Origin: Medicago truncatula
Taxonomy: Eukaryota > Streptophyta > Magnoliopsida > Fabales > Fabaceae
DNA: 64,000 nucleotides
Direction: 5' to 3'
Assembly: GCF_003473485.1 (NCBI RefSeq)
Contig: NC_053042.1
Location: 6,533,501-6,597,500 of the forward strand
A program made the position numbers and the translations under genes. The notes beneath the pieces are model-generated. The model saw nothing but the letters and a program-made list of their open reading frames with translations. It was not told where the DNA came from and ran no database searches. Of this stretch, positions 12,985 through 31,250 are shown piece by piece. Within the stretch, counting starts at the first letter, position 1, and each line of letters opens with the position of its first letter.

Positions 12985-14844
12985 TCATACCTAGTATTAT
13001 TTCTCTGGTCATGCTAACCGGTGTCTTGGATATTGGTTAAAGATACCAAAAAGGGAAATTATTATTAAAAAAGAGGAAACTTTTTTAGACTTTTTATGGA
13101 TTGATTACACAATTTTAAATTCAATGATTATTATATAATTTTCTTTTTTAATATCCTACCAGTGTCTTGGGGACATCGATTATCATTTTCCTATTTGTTT
13201 ATATCTCATTTATTCTCTTTATGCATTTTTTTTTTCTCTCCTCATATTACCGAATTTGTGTCCCCTCAATTTTTCCTGTTATCTCTACCGTAGATACAAA
13301 ACTTGAGTAACCTATATGTATTTTTTTGACAAAGACTGAAAAGGAATATACATGTGTTAAAATTCTCATTGTGTTATAACTGAAATAGAAATATTGTTTG
13401 TCTTGTTTCTCTCTATACATTGCATTGCATATTGGACGTGTAACTTTGTGGAACGTTTTTTGAATTTAAATAAAGAATACTCCATATTGGAGATGGAGTG
13501 TGAGTCCAAGATATACCAAAGAAATCAGAAGTAGTAACTAATCAGTGACATTGATTTTTCTACGTGGAGAGCCATTGTTTTACCACGTAACAGTTGATGG
13601 TATCAGCTTATTTGTCATTTTGTCTGATTCATTGTGATCTGACACGTGGAGTCTTCGATAGAAGACTTTCATTCATCATCTACAACGTGTCCCACAAGTC
13701 CTGAAATGTGTTGCCAAAACTACTATTCCGTTGCTAAATCTTGCAAAAAAAACTTTAGAAGATTTTTTTCGTGAAATTTATGGAAAATTATTTTTGGGTT
13801 AGACAAGAATGTTTTATGCTCCTACATTTTTCTAAGTCTAATGGAAAATTCAAACTTATGGTAAATGACTAGATTCTTCATGTAAAATTGGACGCTCGGT
13901 TCTCATAATGGAGATAGATCCTTAATAAAAAAAGTTCAATAAAAAAACATTGGAGATCTTAATATAAGACTACAAGGAATCCACCACCACATTGAACCAC
14001 TACGCCATGTTCTCAATCTTGCAAATATTACAACGCTATTAGTATATATTATATTTTAATTGCATTATATATTAAAAAAAAAAAAATTTAGACCCTAAAA
14101 TTTTGGAGGCTCAGCTCTATAAAATTGTTTGCACCTCTCTAAAAAGAATCTTGCTAAAATCGTTTTACATTATTGTTTACTTACAATAAGTTCCAATTAA
14201 AGTAATTATAAAGGAACTATATTTGATATGTATGTAACATCACCTACCTATTTGCAAATTTTAGCATTGTCGTATGATGCAAGATTCACTCCCTTTTTCA
14301 GGGGTAATCCCTGATTTAGGCCCTAGCTTATATGTTGTGTTACATTACTCAACTTCAAACTAATTTGTCATGGAGAGAGAGGTTTCTCGCCTCAAATTAA
14401 TTTCCCAGGGGTTAAAGTATGTCTGCCAGGGTTAATCTCCGGCATACACAAATCTCTCAAATCATGTTTTCCAAGGATACCCATGTCTCTATCCCTCACA
14501 AATTTCCCAGGGGTTGATGCCCCTTCCATATGTCTCTTGTAGTTTGTTGATATGAAGGTTCAAGGCATCTTCACGATGCATAACATTGGGAACATGCTCA
14601 TATAAAGAGTACATAAAGCTGGACATAGATAGTGTAACAATCCTTTGTCTTCATTTAATTACTTATGAATAACACTAAAAACTACTAAACTAAAACAATA
14701 TAAACAGAAAAAGATAAAAAGTTACAATCCATATAGATTCATGAGTTTAACTTTACCCGGCTAGATCATTTTGGGTTTTGGTCGCAAACTATGAAGAAGA
14801 AAAAAAACTTTTTTTTTTGAACAAATAAGAAGGAAAAAACCTTA
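12985..14844. other. Intergenic region, no supported gene
   Basis: No coding pattern seen. A stretch at 14280-14640 is less AT-rich and repeats atttcccaggggtt (about 14400 and 14505). It may be a degenerate repeat, but I cannot assign it. Confidence 0.5.
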
Positions 14845-14900
14845 ATTGAACTCTTTGAATTTAACTGAGTCATCAAACTGTCAGTTCGACTCATACCCAT

Positions 14901-14951
14901 GAACTACTCTAATTGATTTTTTTTTTTTTTTGAAAGGAACTATTCTAATTG
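14901..14951 (-). mobile_element. Micro-insertion of a poly-T tract with 15-bp direct repeat
   Basis: Direct repeats gaactactctaattg (14901-14915) and gaactattctaattg (14937-14951), one mismatch, flank 21 nt consisting of a T-run and gaaag. Copy B of the duplicated segment near 20345 has a single copy of this site and no T-run, so it is an empty site. Confidence 0.7.
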
Positions 14952-15203
14952 GATGTTTGGGTAAAAAAAAACACTTTTAGTTCATAATTATTAATCTCTT
15001 GTAATATGAAGAGAAAAAAAAAAACTTAGTTTTATAATATGATGAGAAAGAAACAAAAACTTAGTTTTAAATTTAATACACTTTTTATGAAATACATAAA
15101 ATCTGTTAATGATAAGATTATATCATTACCAAATAAATCCCTAAAAAAATCATTGCTTAAACAACAAAACACTTATTTGATTTTATCGTTAAAAAAAAAA
15201 AAA

Positions 15204-15517
15204 GGCTTAATTGCACTTTTGGACCTCTATCTTTTCAAAAGTTGCGGTTATGAACCCCTAACAAATTTAAATACAAAACGGCCCCCTATGTTTTGATTCT
15301 TTCACAGTTTTGGACCTCCAAGGCAAAAATAAAATAAAAAAATTGACATGCGGCACCTCACTTAGGTGCCACGTCAGCGTTGACCGAGTCAACAATGGAC
15401 TGGGAGTCCAAAAATGTCAAAGAATCAAAACATAGGGGGCTGTTTTGTATTTAAATTAGTTAGGGGTCCATAACCGCAACTTTTGAAAAGATAGGGGTCC
15501 AAAAGTGCAATTAAGCC
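15204..15517. mobile_element. MULE-type MITE, 314 bp
   Basis: Terminal inverted repeats of about 110 bp, starting ggcttaattgcacttttgga on the left and the complement on the right, meet almost without an internal region. It lies between runs of A, so a 9-bp duplication of A is compatible but not provable. Beyond those runs both flanks also carry aaaacacttatttgatttta (about 15166 and 15524), whereas copy B has one related copy. Confidence 0.8.
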
Positions 15518-15589
15518 AAAAAAAAAACACTTATTTGATTTTATTTTAAAAAACAAATTTATCAAACATGTTTCTTCATTTTTCTCGAT

Positions 15590-15705
15590 CCCAAAACAAT
15601 ATTTTTTTTTTTTGTAGTGGCTATGGTTTAAACCCCGAACCTTACATATATTATACATTGTCCATACCAAATGAGCTATGCTTACGAGGAACCCAAAACA
15701 ATATT
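15590..15705 (-). mobile_element. tRNA-derived SINE with 14-bp TSD
   Basis: Insertion 15604-15691 is flanked by cccaaaacaatatt (15590-15603, 15692-15705). Read on the minus strand it has a pol III A box (TAGCTCATTTGG), a B box (GGTTCGGGGTTTAAACC) about 40 nt later, and a poly-A tail. Copy B at about 20575 shows the empty site. It is a short SINE body of about 75 bp plus tail. Confidence 0.8.
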
Positions 15706-15755
15706 TAAATATAGAACTACCAACTATGTTTTTGTTTTATTTATTATTTCAAATT

Positions 15756-16810
15756 AAAAGCAGTTTCTTAAAATTGATTTAGGAAATTGTTTTCAAAAAC
15801 TGAAAAAACAAAACTCAATTAAACAAGCCCTAGATAATGCTAAGTTTTGGTTTGAATTAACGGGTGTCAAGAAGATCGTCAAAAGAATTGTTAAGGAAGG
15901 AGAAGGATATAAATGGCTAAATGAAGTTATTGTGAATTCTTTTTTTTTTTAAACCAAAGGAATTCATTAATTGAAAACTATGTATACAAATTAACAGGGC
16001 GGGGGAGTTATTCGATCATACAATTTTGATTCTTTCCTTCTAACAATAGAGAATCTAACTCCCTTCTATAAAGACCTAGGCACGTTTGTTTTAACTTTTT
16101 TTAAATAGATTCTTGCAGTGTAATATATTTTTGTTATAATTTTTTTAACAAAGGATTTTTTAAGGAAAGCTTAAAATGAAAAATTTGTTTGAATAAATTA
16201 TCTTAAAATGTCATTTTATGTATTTCATCATTTTGTTATAATTTTTTTGGATACAAAGTTTTTGAAAAAATCTCTAAAAAAACTAAAGCTATTTCAATTA
16301 GCTTTTCATAAAAATCATTTATGAAAGATGTCATTTTAAAAAAAGATGTGATTTTTATTATGTAAAATGTCGAAGAATGAAGATTTATGATAGTGAATGA
16401 TAAAATCTCTTTTTTAACTTATACAAAATGAATTTGAAACAACTTTATCTATTTTTGAGTAAATTTGAAAAAAATCCATTTTTAGAAATAAAAAGAAAAA
16501 TTCATTTTTTTCAAAATCTAAAACAAACTGGCCCTAATACCTAAATAGCTTCTACTACCTTCCTCATCATAATTCTAAAAAAATAACAGACCGAAAACAA
16601 CAACTGATCGCTCAACATCGCGAACCACCACGCCTAGACCCAGTGTTGGGTTGCTGAAGGTTTGCATCACTATTTCCTTGTATCCAACCATTTTCTGTTT
16701 TTTTTTTTTTTTCCACCGCTCATTATTATATATGTTTCTGTGATCGTACGTAAATTGTCTCGTCGCCAATATATTAAGTTATCTTCAACATGATTTTGAA
16801 GTTTATTTTC
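15756..16810. other. Intergenic region, nothing supported
   Basis: AT-rich DNA with many short A/T runs. The short reading frame at 16575-16769 is low-complexity and unsupported. Confidence 0.5.
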
Positions 16811-19800
16811 AGACTTGATCCATTAACAAATAAGAAGGGAGGGCGAGTCGTAACCATGTTTCGGCGCTTCGAGTAGATGATGAGTGGGTGCAATCCCCTA
16901 TCGAGATTAGGAGGGTGGTGGTGGAGTATTTTTCTAATCATGTGTCATCGGAAAGGTGGGAGCGGCCTAAACTTGACGGCGTTCCGTTTGATATTGTGTC
17001 CGAGTTGGAGAATGCGGGGTTAATTGCTCCTTTTTTGGGGGAGGAGATTGAGAGGGTGGTTAAAGAGAGTGATGGAACTAAAAGCCTGGGGCCGTATGGT
17101 TTTAATTTTGCGTTCTTCAAGGAGTTTTGGCATTTAATGAAGGATGAGGTCCATATTTTATTCGATCAATTTCATGCAAACGAGGTGATGCCTAAAGGAT
17201 TATTGTCTTATTTCGTGGCTTTAATTCCAAAGGTATCATCCCCGATGGCTCTTAAAGATTTCCGCCCTATTTCTTTACTTGGTAGCCTCTGTAAACTTGT
17301 TTTAAAGGTGTTGGCAAAAAAATTGGCCGGTGTTATGAATTCCATTATATCGACATCTCAATCAGCTTTTGTTAAAGGTAGGAATTTGGTGGATTGTGTT
17401 TTGGTTATCAATGAAGTGGTGGATTGGGCAAAAAAGTCGAATCAAGAGGTGTTGATCCTTAAGGTAGACTTCGAAAAGGCGTATGTTTCGGTGGAATGGA
17501 GTTTTTTGGTTTATATGATTGAGAGGGTGGGTTTGGCCCCGAAGTGGATTGCTTGGATGAAAGCTTGTGTGTGTGGTGGTAGTATGTCGGTACTTGTGAA
17601 TGGTTGCCCAACGGCGGAGATTGATATTCATAGAGGTTTAAAACAAGGGGATCCGTTAGCTCCTTTCCTATTTTTGTTGGTGGCGGAAGGTTTTAGTGGC
17701 TTGATGAGGAATGTGGTGAGGCTTAATTTGTTTGAAGGTGTGCGCTTCAATGGGGAAGGAATGGTTTTGTCTCATCTTCAATATGCTCTTTTAAGGGGTT
17801 TTGAGATGGCATCCAGGCTTAAAGTTAATTTCTTTAAGAGTTGTCTTATCGGAATCAATGTACCATGGACATGGCTTGCAACTTCTTGAATTGTAATGAA
17901 AGGATCTATTCCTTTCAAATATTTGGGCCTTTCGGTAGGTGCTAATTCGAGGAGTTTTTCGACGTGGGAGCCGCTTTTGGAGCATGTCAAGACAAGGTTG
18001 AATTCGTGGGGCAAGAAATTCATTAGTTTCGGAGGTAGAATTGTCCTTTTGAATTCGGTTATAAATGCGATCCCGTTTTTTATATCTCTCTTGAAAATGC
18101 CCGGGAAAGTGTGGAAGAGATTGGTGAAGATTCAAAGGGAATTCCTTTGGGGTGGTGTTTCGGGGGGCCAAAAGATTTCTTGGGTGAAGTGGAGATCGGT
18201 GTGCCAACCAAAGGATAGGGGTGGTCTTGGGGTGAGAGATATAAGGGTTGTTAATGTTAGTTTGTTGGCTAAATGGAGGTGGAGGTTATTGATTGGAGAA
18301 GATACACTTTGGAATGAGGTTCTCATGGAGAAATATGGTAATAACATCGGTGACTTGGTTGAGGGAGGTGGTGATGTTAGGGTGGCTATCTCCTCTAGGT
18401 GGTGGAAGGACATCTCCAATCTTGAAGGTGGTGGGAAGGGGATAGGTTGGTTCAATGAGGAGGTGGAGAGAAGAGTGGGGAACGGCGAAAATACTAAGTT
18501 TTGGTATGACAGGTGGAGGGGGGGGGGGTAGTGCTTTCCGAGACAAATACCCGAGGCTTTTTGCGATGTCAAATCAAAAAGAAGCTATGGTGGCGGATAT
18601 TTGGGTGTTGAACGTGTTGTTAGGGAGTGGAGGTTTTCTTGGCGTCGGCGGTTTTTTGTTTGGGAGGAACAACTTCTCACAAATTTGTTGGAAGATTTGG
18701 AGGGTCATGTTTGGAAGGAAGGTAATGATGGGTGGGTTTGGAAGCGGGAAGAGGACGGGGTGTTCACGGTGAAGTCCATGTATAAGAAATTAGAAGCTTT
18801 GTTCATTTTAGAAGATTCTTGGGGTGTGGAGGAGAAGAGGGTGTTTCATCAATTGTGGAAAAGCGCGGCTTCGTCAAAGGTGGTGGCCTTTTCGTGGAAG
18901 TTGTTGTTAGATTGTATCCCTACCCGGGTTAACCTTCATCGAAGGAACGCCCTTCCCCCGAATACTAATTTGAGTTGCGTTTTGTGTGGGAGGGATAATG
19001 AAAGGACGAATCATCTTTTTATGCATTGTGAGGTTGCGAGAGGTGTTTGGTTAGAACTTCTTCATTGGGTGGGTGTTATGTTCATCATTCCTCAAAATTT
19101 GTTCAACCATTGGGCGTGTTGGAATGCGGGTTCGTCGAACAAGAGGATCATTCGAGGGCTTAGACTCATATGGCATGCGGCTATTTGGGTTATATGGAAT
19201 GCTAGGAATGATAAAATTTTCAATGCTAAGGAGACGGGGGTGATGGAGTTGGTGGATGATATTAAAGTTTTGCGTGGTGGTGGTGTCTAACTCGAGTGCA
19301 AAGCTCTGTTTGCCTTTACTACGAATGGTGTTGGAACCCTTTGGCGTGCCTTGCGAGATAGCTTTTGATTGTCTGTCTGTTGTTTTGGGAGCTGTTTTTT
19401 TCCTGTTGTTTGTGGCAGCCAGCGTTGGCCTTCTGTTTTTGGGAGCTTCTGTGTGCTATTGGTGGGGCAGCAGCGCTGCTGGGTCGTCTGGGTTGAGTTA
19501 TGCTGGCTGGCTGTGTGGGCGTGGATGTTCTTGCTTGTGGGAGGCTTGCAAGTGTTTTGTTCCTTTTGCTGTCTGATTGTTGGCAGTCGTGTTGCTGTTA
19601 CTGTGATGCAGCCTGCACTTTTGGCCTGTAGCTGTTACATTTTCAGTTTGCTTTTGGTTGTTTTTGTTGCCGTTTTTTGAGTCCTCTCCGTGTTGGATTT
19701 GGACTCTTAGGGGGTTTTTTATCGAGTTTGTTTGTAGTAGTGTGCTGCGGTCTGTTTTGCTTGTACTCTTTTTTCTCCTTTGCCAGTTAAGTGCATCTTG

Positions 19801-19866
19801 TGCTAGCTGAGCCTAATAATATTTGCTGATTCAAAAAAAAAAAAAAAAAAAAAGAGACTTGATCCA
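16811..19866 (+). mobile_element. 5'-truncated, non-functional LINE (L1-type) with 12-bp TSD
   Basis: Element 16823-19854 is flanked by agacttgatcca (16811-16822 and 19855-19866) and ends in a ~21-nt poly-A run after tgattc. The reverse transcriptase (RT) is readable from about 16850 (IPKV...FRPISLLGSLCKLV, SQSAFVKGR, KVDFEKAY, RGLKQGDPLAPFLF). A zinc-binding RT-associated domain follows at 18770-19230 (CVLCGRDNERTNHLFMHC), then a 3' untranslated region. The endonuclease half is absent, as expected for 5' truncation. Frameshifts or stops occur near 17860-17890 and 18520-18600 (a run of ten G). The catalytic YADD block is removed: YA at 17782-17787 runs straight into LLRGFEMAS. The FEKAYDSV motif reads AYVSV. 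The copy is dead. Confidence 0.95.
16888..19290 (+). pseudogene. LINE ORF2 remnant (reverse transcriptase plus zf-RVT)
   Basis: Three open segments, 16888-17889, 17896-18531 and 18601-19290, together cover the RT palm/fingers, thumb region (PFKYLGLSVGAN, SWGKKFISFGGRIVLL) and the zinc-binding domain with the WKLLLDCIPTRVNLHRR motif. They lie in different frames and cannot make one protein. Codon use is GC-richer than the surrounding DNA, which suits a fairly recent insertion. Confidence 0.9.
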
Positions 19867-20287
19867 AACCAAATTTGAATAACTCAGCGGCAATCAAGCA
19901 AGAGTAGTACTTTTCCACATGATTATGGCATCTAGGACACAAAGGAACTATATTAATGCCTCTCTTAAAAAGTGGGGTTCTGTGGTGCGTAAGACACTAT
20001 ACATGATGCGCCGCCAACTCAAACTTGGTTCTCAGGAGTAGTTTTAAGCTTCCAGATTTTGGAGTTATTGTGAAATTGAAACAAATTAGATTAAAGTTTA
20101 TTATTTAAAACGTAACACTTAAACTAAATTTATTTGCTTATGGTAAAACACTAAGAATTCCTAATAAAAAAAAAAAGTTATTTAGTTACTATAGAGATAG
20201 TTTCATGAGTGATAAATTATAAATTTATTATTGAACGAAATTATTCGAGTTTGGCCAGATTTGGCGCAAACATTGAAAAACAATCTG

Positions 20288-20640
20288 AATTGAACTCTTT
20301 GGATTTAGTTGAGTCATTGAATTGTTAGTCCGACTCATATCCGGGAATTAGTCTATTTGATGTTTGTGTAAAAAATGACACTTTTAATTCATAATTATTA
20401 ATCTCTTTTAATAATATATTACACTTGATAAAAAAAAACTTAATTTTAAATTTAACATACTTTTTATGAAATGCATAATCTCCTTCAATGATAAGATTAC
20501 ATCATTAGTTAATAAAAAAAATTATTTATTTTTATTTTAAAAACAAATTTTTCATACATGTTTTTTCATTTTCTAAATCCAAAAACGATATTTAAAAATA
20601 GAATTATCAAACATAAACATGTTTTAATTTATTATTTACA
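20288..20640. repeat. Duplicated segment, copy B (insertion-free)
   Basis: Collinear with 14845-15755 but lacks the micro-insertion, the MITE and the SINE found there. The two copies lie on either side of the 3-kb LINE in the same orientation. Confidence 0.8.
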
Positions 20641-20649
20641 TATTATATG

Positions 20650-20784
20650 AAATATGCTCATGCCTTACATGAAAATGCTCATGTATTACATGAATATGTA
20701 GATAACTAATACTCAATTGATGACTATATCTTTATGTGTTACATACATGAAGATGAAACATGCTCATGTATATTACATGAATAT
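20650..20784. repeat. Imperfect short repeats 3' of CRK gene 1
   Basis: The motif atgctcatgtattacatgaatatg occurs in three diverged copies (about 20653, 20677 and 20760) just beyond the stop codon of the first CRK, within its likely 3' untranslated region. Confidence 0.6.
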
Positions 20785-20804
20785 GACTGAAATTAATCCA
20801 ACAA

Positions 20805-24293
<3,489 letters not shown>

Positions 24294-25364
24294 ATTGATT
24301 GTCCTAATATTGAAGTTTTTTTTTGTTCAAGATTGGAAGATTTGGATAGGTTCTTTGTGGCGTTAGGTGTGTATAAGTGAAGGATTGAAGGCAAATAACT
24401 AAAGTCACCTATCTTGAATTGAATATTATTTCATTCCATAAAAAGCACATTTGTTTTCTTATATATGCAGAAAACAAATTATATTTCCTTTTCTTATTAT
24501 TTCCTTTTGGAGACACGGTGATTCATAGTTCTATGCTAGAAGAAGTTTCTTTGGTTGAATAACTATTTTCTTGACTTTTCTGCATTAGATTATTCATTAG
24601 AAAGATACAAGACACCTGAGACAAAAATTGGTCCACAATACACACACTGTATCTGAAAGTTCCACGGCACTTTCAAACCGGCGATTAAGTGTAGGATTAC
24701 CAATCAAAACATAGACAATTCAATTATAAAATCCTTAGTTATTTACCAGTCAAAACATAGACTATTTAATTATAAAATCCTTAGTTAGGTATTTTGTCTT
24801 ACTAGAATACGAGTCAATACCTCTCAAGTAAAATAATACGAGTCAATAGTTTAAATTATTTTGTTTGACCAAGCACTCTCTCCTCATACATTAATGGATG
24901 GATCATACAACAAGATCATTTTGACCTCCATCTCTTTTTTTACTTTATGTTGGAACCGAGAAATTTGGATTTAGGCCAATTTGGGCGATGTAGTTAAAAT
25001 CAAGAAGAGCTTATTTTTCCAATCTACATGGAGGGGGATGATCAATTATCTCTAAGAGAGGAAGACCCTACGTGTACCTTTCCGTGTGATCAGTAGGTGC
25101 AACTCGACATCTGATAGGTAGTAAAATCCCATGAATTCATCACTTAGATAGATAACGATAAATAGCATGAATAAGAATTGACTGTTAAGTAAACCCAACA
25201 ACTAAATAGAGGGGATTCGAAGAATCATAACCGCCGCTAACATTCTGCAATTAAAACAGCTAAACTTTGCTATGTTTCAAATAGATTAAATTGCAAAACT
25301 CTAAACCCTTCATCTTTATTTATTTTATTGCTCCCAAATAAGTATCGTGAATTGTTTGGTTGAC
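24294..25364. other. Intergenic, upstream region of CRK gene 1
   Basis: No coding pattern. The conserved GGCCGGCTATA block present upstream of the other minus-strand CRKs is not found here. Confidence 0.5.
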
Positions 25365-25893
25365 AGCTGTCAAAATGGGCCGGGCCTTAATTACGGGCCG
25401 ACCCGAAAGCCCGAATAAAATGCAGGGCCTGGGCCGATAAATAGAAGCCCAAATTTTTTCAGAGCTTTTTAGCCCGGCCCGAAAAAGCCCGAAGCCCGTT
25501 TGGGCTAAGGGCAGCCCGAAAAAAAAAAAGCGTTATTTTTTACACTGGGCATACATTGTAATCAAGGAGCTTTGGACATACGTATCTAATTCAAATCCTG
25601 CCACAACTATGTGTACATGGATTGGCATTCCATGCTTCAAAAGATAATCAAGAGACATTAAGTGCCAAGAAGATTGACAACAGTAATGTAGTTCGAAAGC
25701 AAACCTTCTCTTCTCATTAAGTTGAATGCTTGAATTGTGGCATTTGGATCTTTGTCATCAGCATGACCACCTATCAGTGCATTCCATGTTAGCCCGTAAG
25801 CCCGGGAGTCCGTAAAGGGCCGGACTCGGGCTCTATTTTTCCAGCCCATATTCAAACCGGACTTTTTAGCCTGGGCCGCCCGTTTTGACAGCT
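25365..25893. mobile_element. Pack-type TIR element (hAT-like ends) carrying a PPR gene fragment
   Basis: The ends are inverted: agctgtcaaaatgggc on the left and the complement of agctgtcaaaacgggc on the right. Both continue into the GGGCCGGGCC/AGCCCG-rich subterminal DNA typical of some plant hAT families. The 529-bp element has no transposase; its core is a piece of host gene. No clean 8-bp duplication is seen (left flank tggttgac, right flank taagaaac). Confidence 0.7.
25555..25790 (-). pseudogene. Captured pentatricopeptide-repeat (PPR) gene fragment
   Basis: Minus-strand frames read TWNALIGGHADDKDPNATIQ, then FNLMRREGLLSNYITVVNLL and, after one frameshift near 25660, LLKHGMPIHVHIVVAGFELD followed by TYVQSSLITMYAQC. 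These match consecutive P/L/S-type PPR repeats of an organellar RNA-editing type protein. There is no start, no flanking repeats and no gene context. It is confined to the interior of the TIR element and therefore looks captured. Confidence 0.8.
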
Positions 25894-26168
25894 TAAGAAA
25901 CCCCTCTCAAGCCAAGGAGTGGACATCTACACATGATACGAGTGTTTACAAATCTTGAATAAATTTTGATACCATGGAGTAATGAAGACCAATATACTTC
26001 AGTAATGTGATAACAATATAAGAGCTACTAAATTTAAATAGATAATATTCTTAAGCTAATGACATTATTTAACCAACCTTAAGCCAAAACAAAACAAAAA
26101 AAAGCTATTTACAATAGTCTAGTATTTACAACACTAATGTTACGACATTCTCATGATTAAAATTACAA

Positions 26169-31116
<4,948 letters not shown>

Positions 31117-31168
31117 TGTATAACAAATAACACACAACAATTATGGATGTTTCAAGCTTTAAAATGTG

Positions 31169-31213
31169 GAATGAGGTTGTTTTTTTTTTTTTTTTTTATT
31201 AAAGTAGAATGAG
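31169..31213 (-). mobile_element. Poly-T micro-insertion in the 5' region of CRK gene 2
   Basis: gaatgag at 31169-31175 and 31207-31213 flanks 31 T-rich nt. CRK gene 3 has an insertion at the same site (37076-37105). The kinase-less gene at 45.1 kb shows the uninterrupted site. Confidence 0.6.
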
Positions 31214-31230
31214 CTTTCATTGAGAAAGAA

Positions 31231-31250
31231 TTTGGCCGGCTATAGATTCG
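31231..31250 (-). promoter_or_regulatory. Conserved 5' block of CRK gene 2
   Basis: tttggccggctatagattcg (plus strand), starting 115 nt upstream of the chosen ATG. The same block occurs upstream of genes 3 and 4 and the kinase-less gene. Whether it is promoter or 5' untranslated region is not known. Confidence 0.6.

Larger units (their letters stand above)
14845..15755. repeat. Duplicated segment, copy A (with three insertions)
   Basis: Aligns along its length with 20288-20640. Shared landmarks include cttaattgaactcttt / gaattgaactcttt, ttcataattattaatctctt, aatttaa(t/c)a(t/c)actttttatgaaat, gataagatta(t/c)atcatta, and the closing atatttaaa(t/a)atagaa. Copy A is longer because of a 21-nt micro-insertion at 14916, a MITE at 15204 and a SINE at 15604, all absent from copy B. 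Confidence 0.8.

Noticed and set aside
15604-15691. A tRNA gene, because of A and B boxes
   Set aside because: There is no cloverleaf or anticodon stem, and it has a poly-A tail and target duplication, so it is a SINE.
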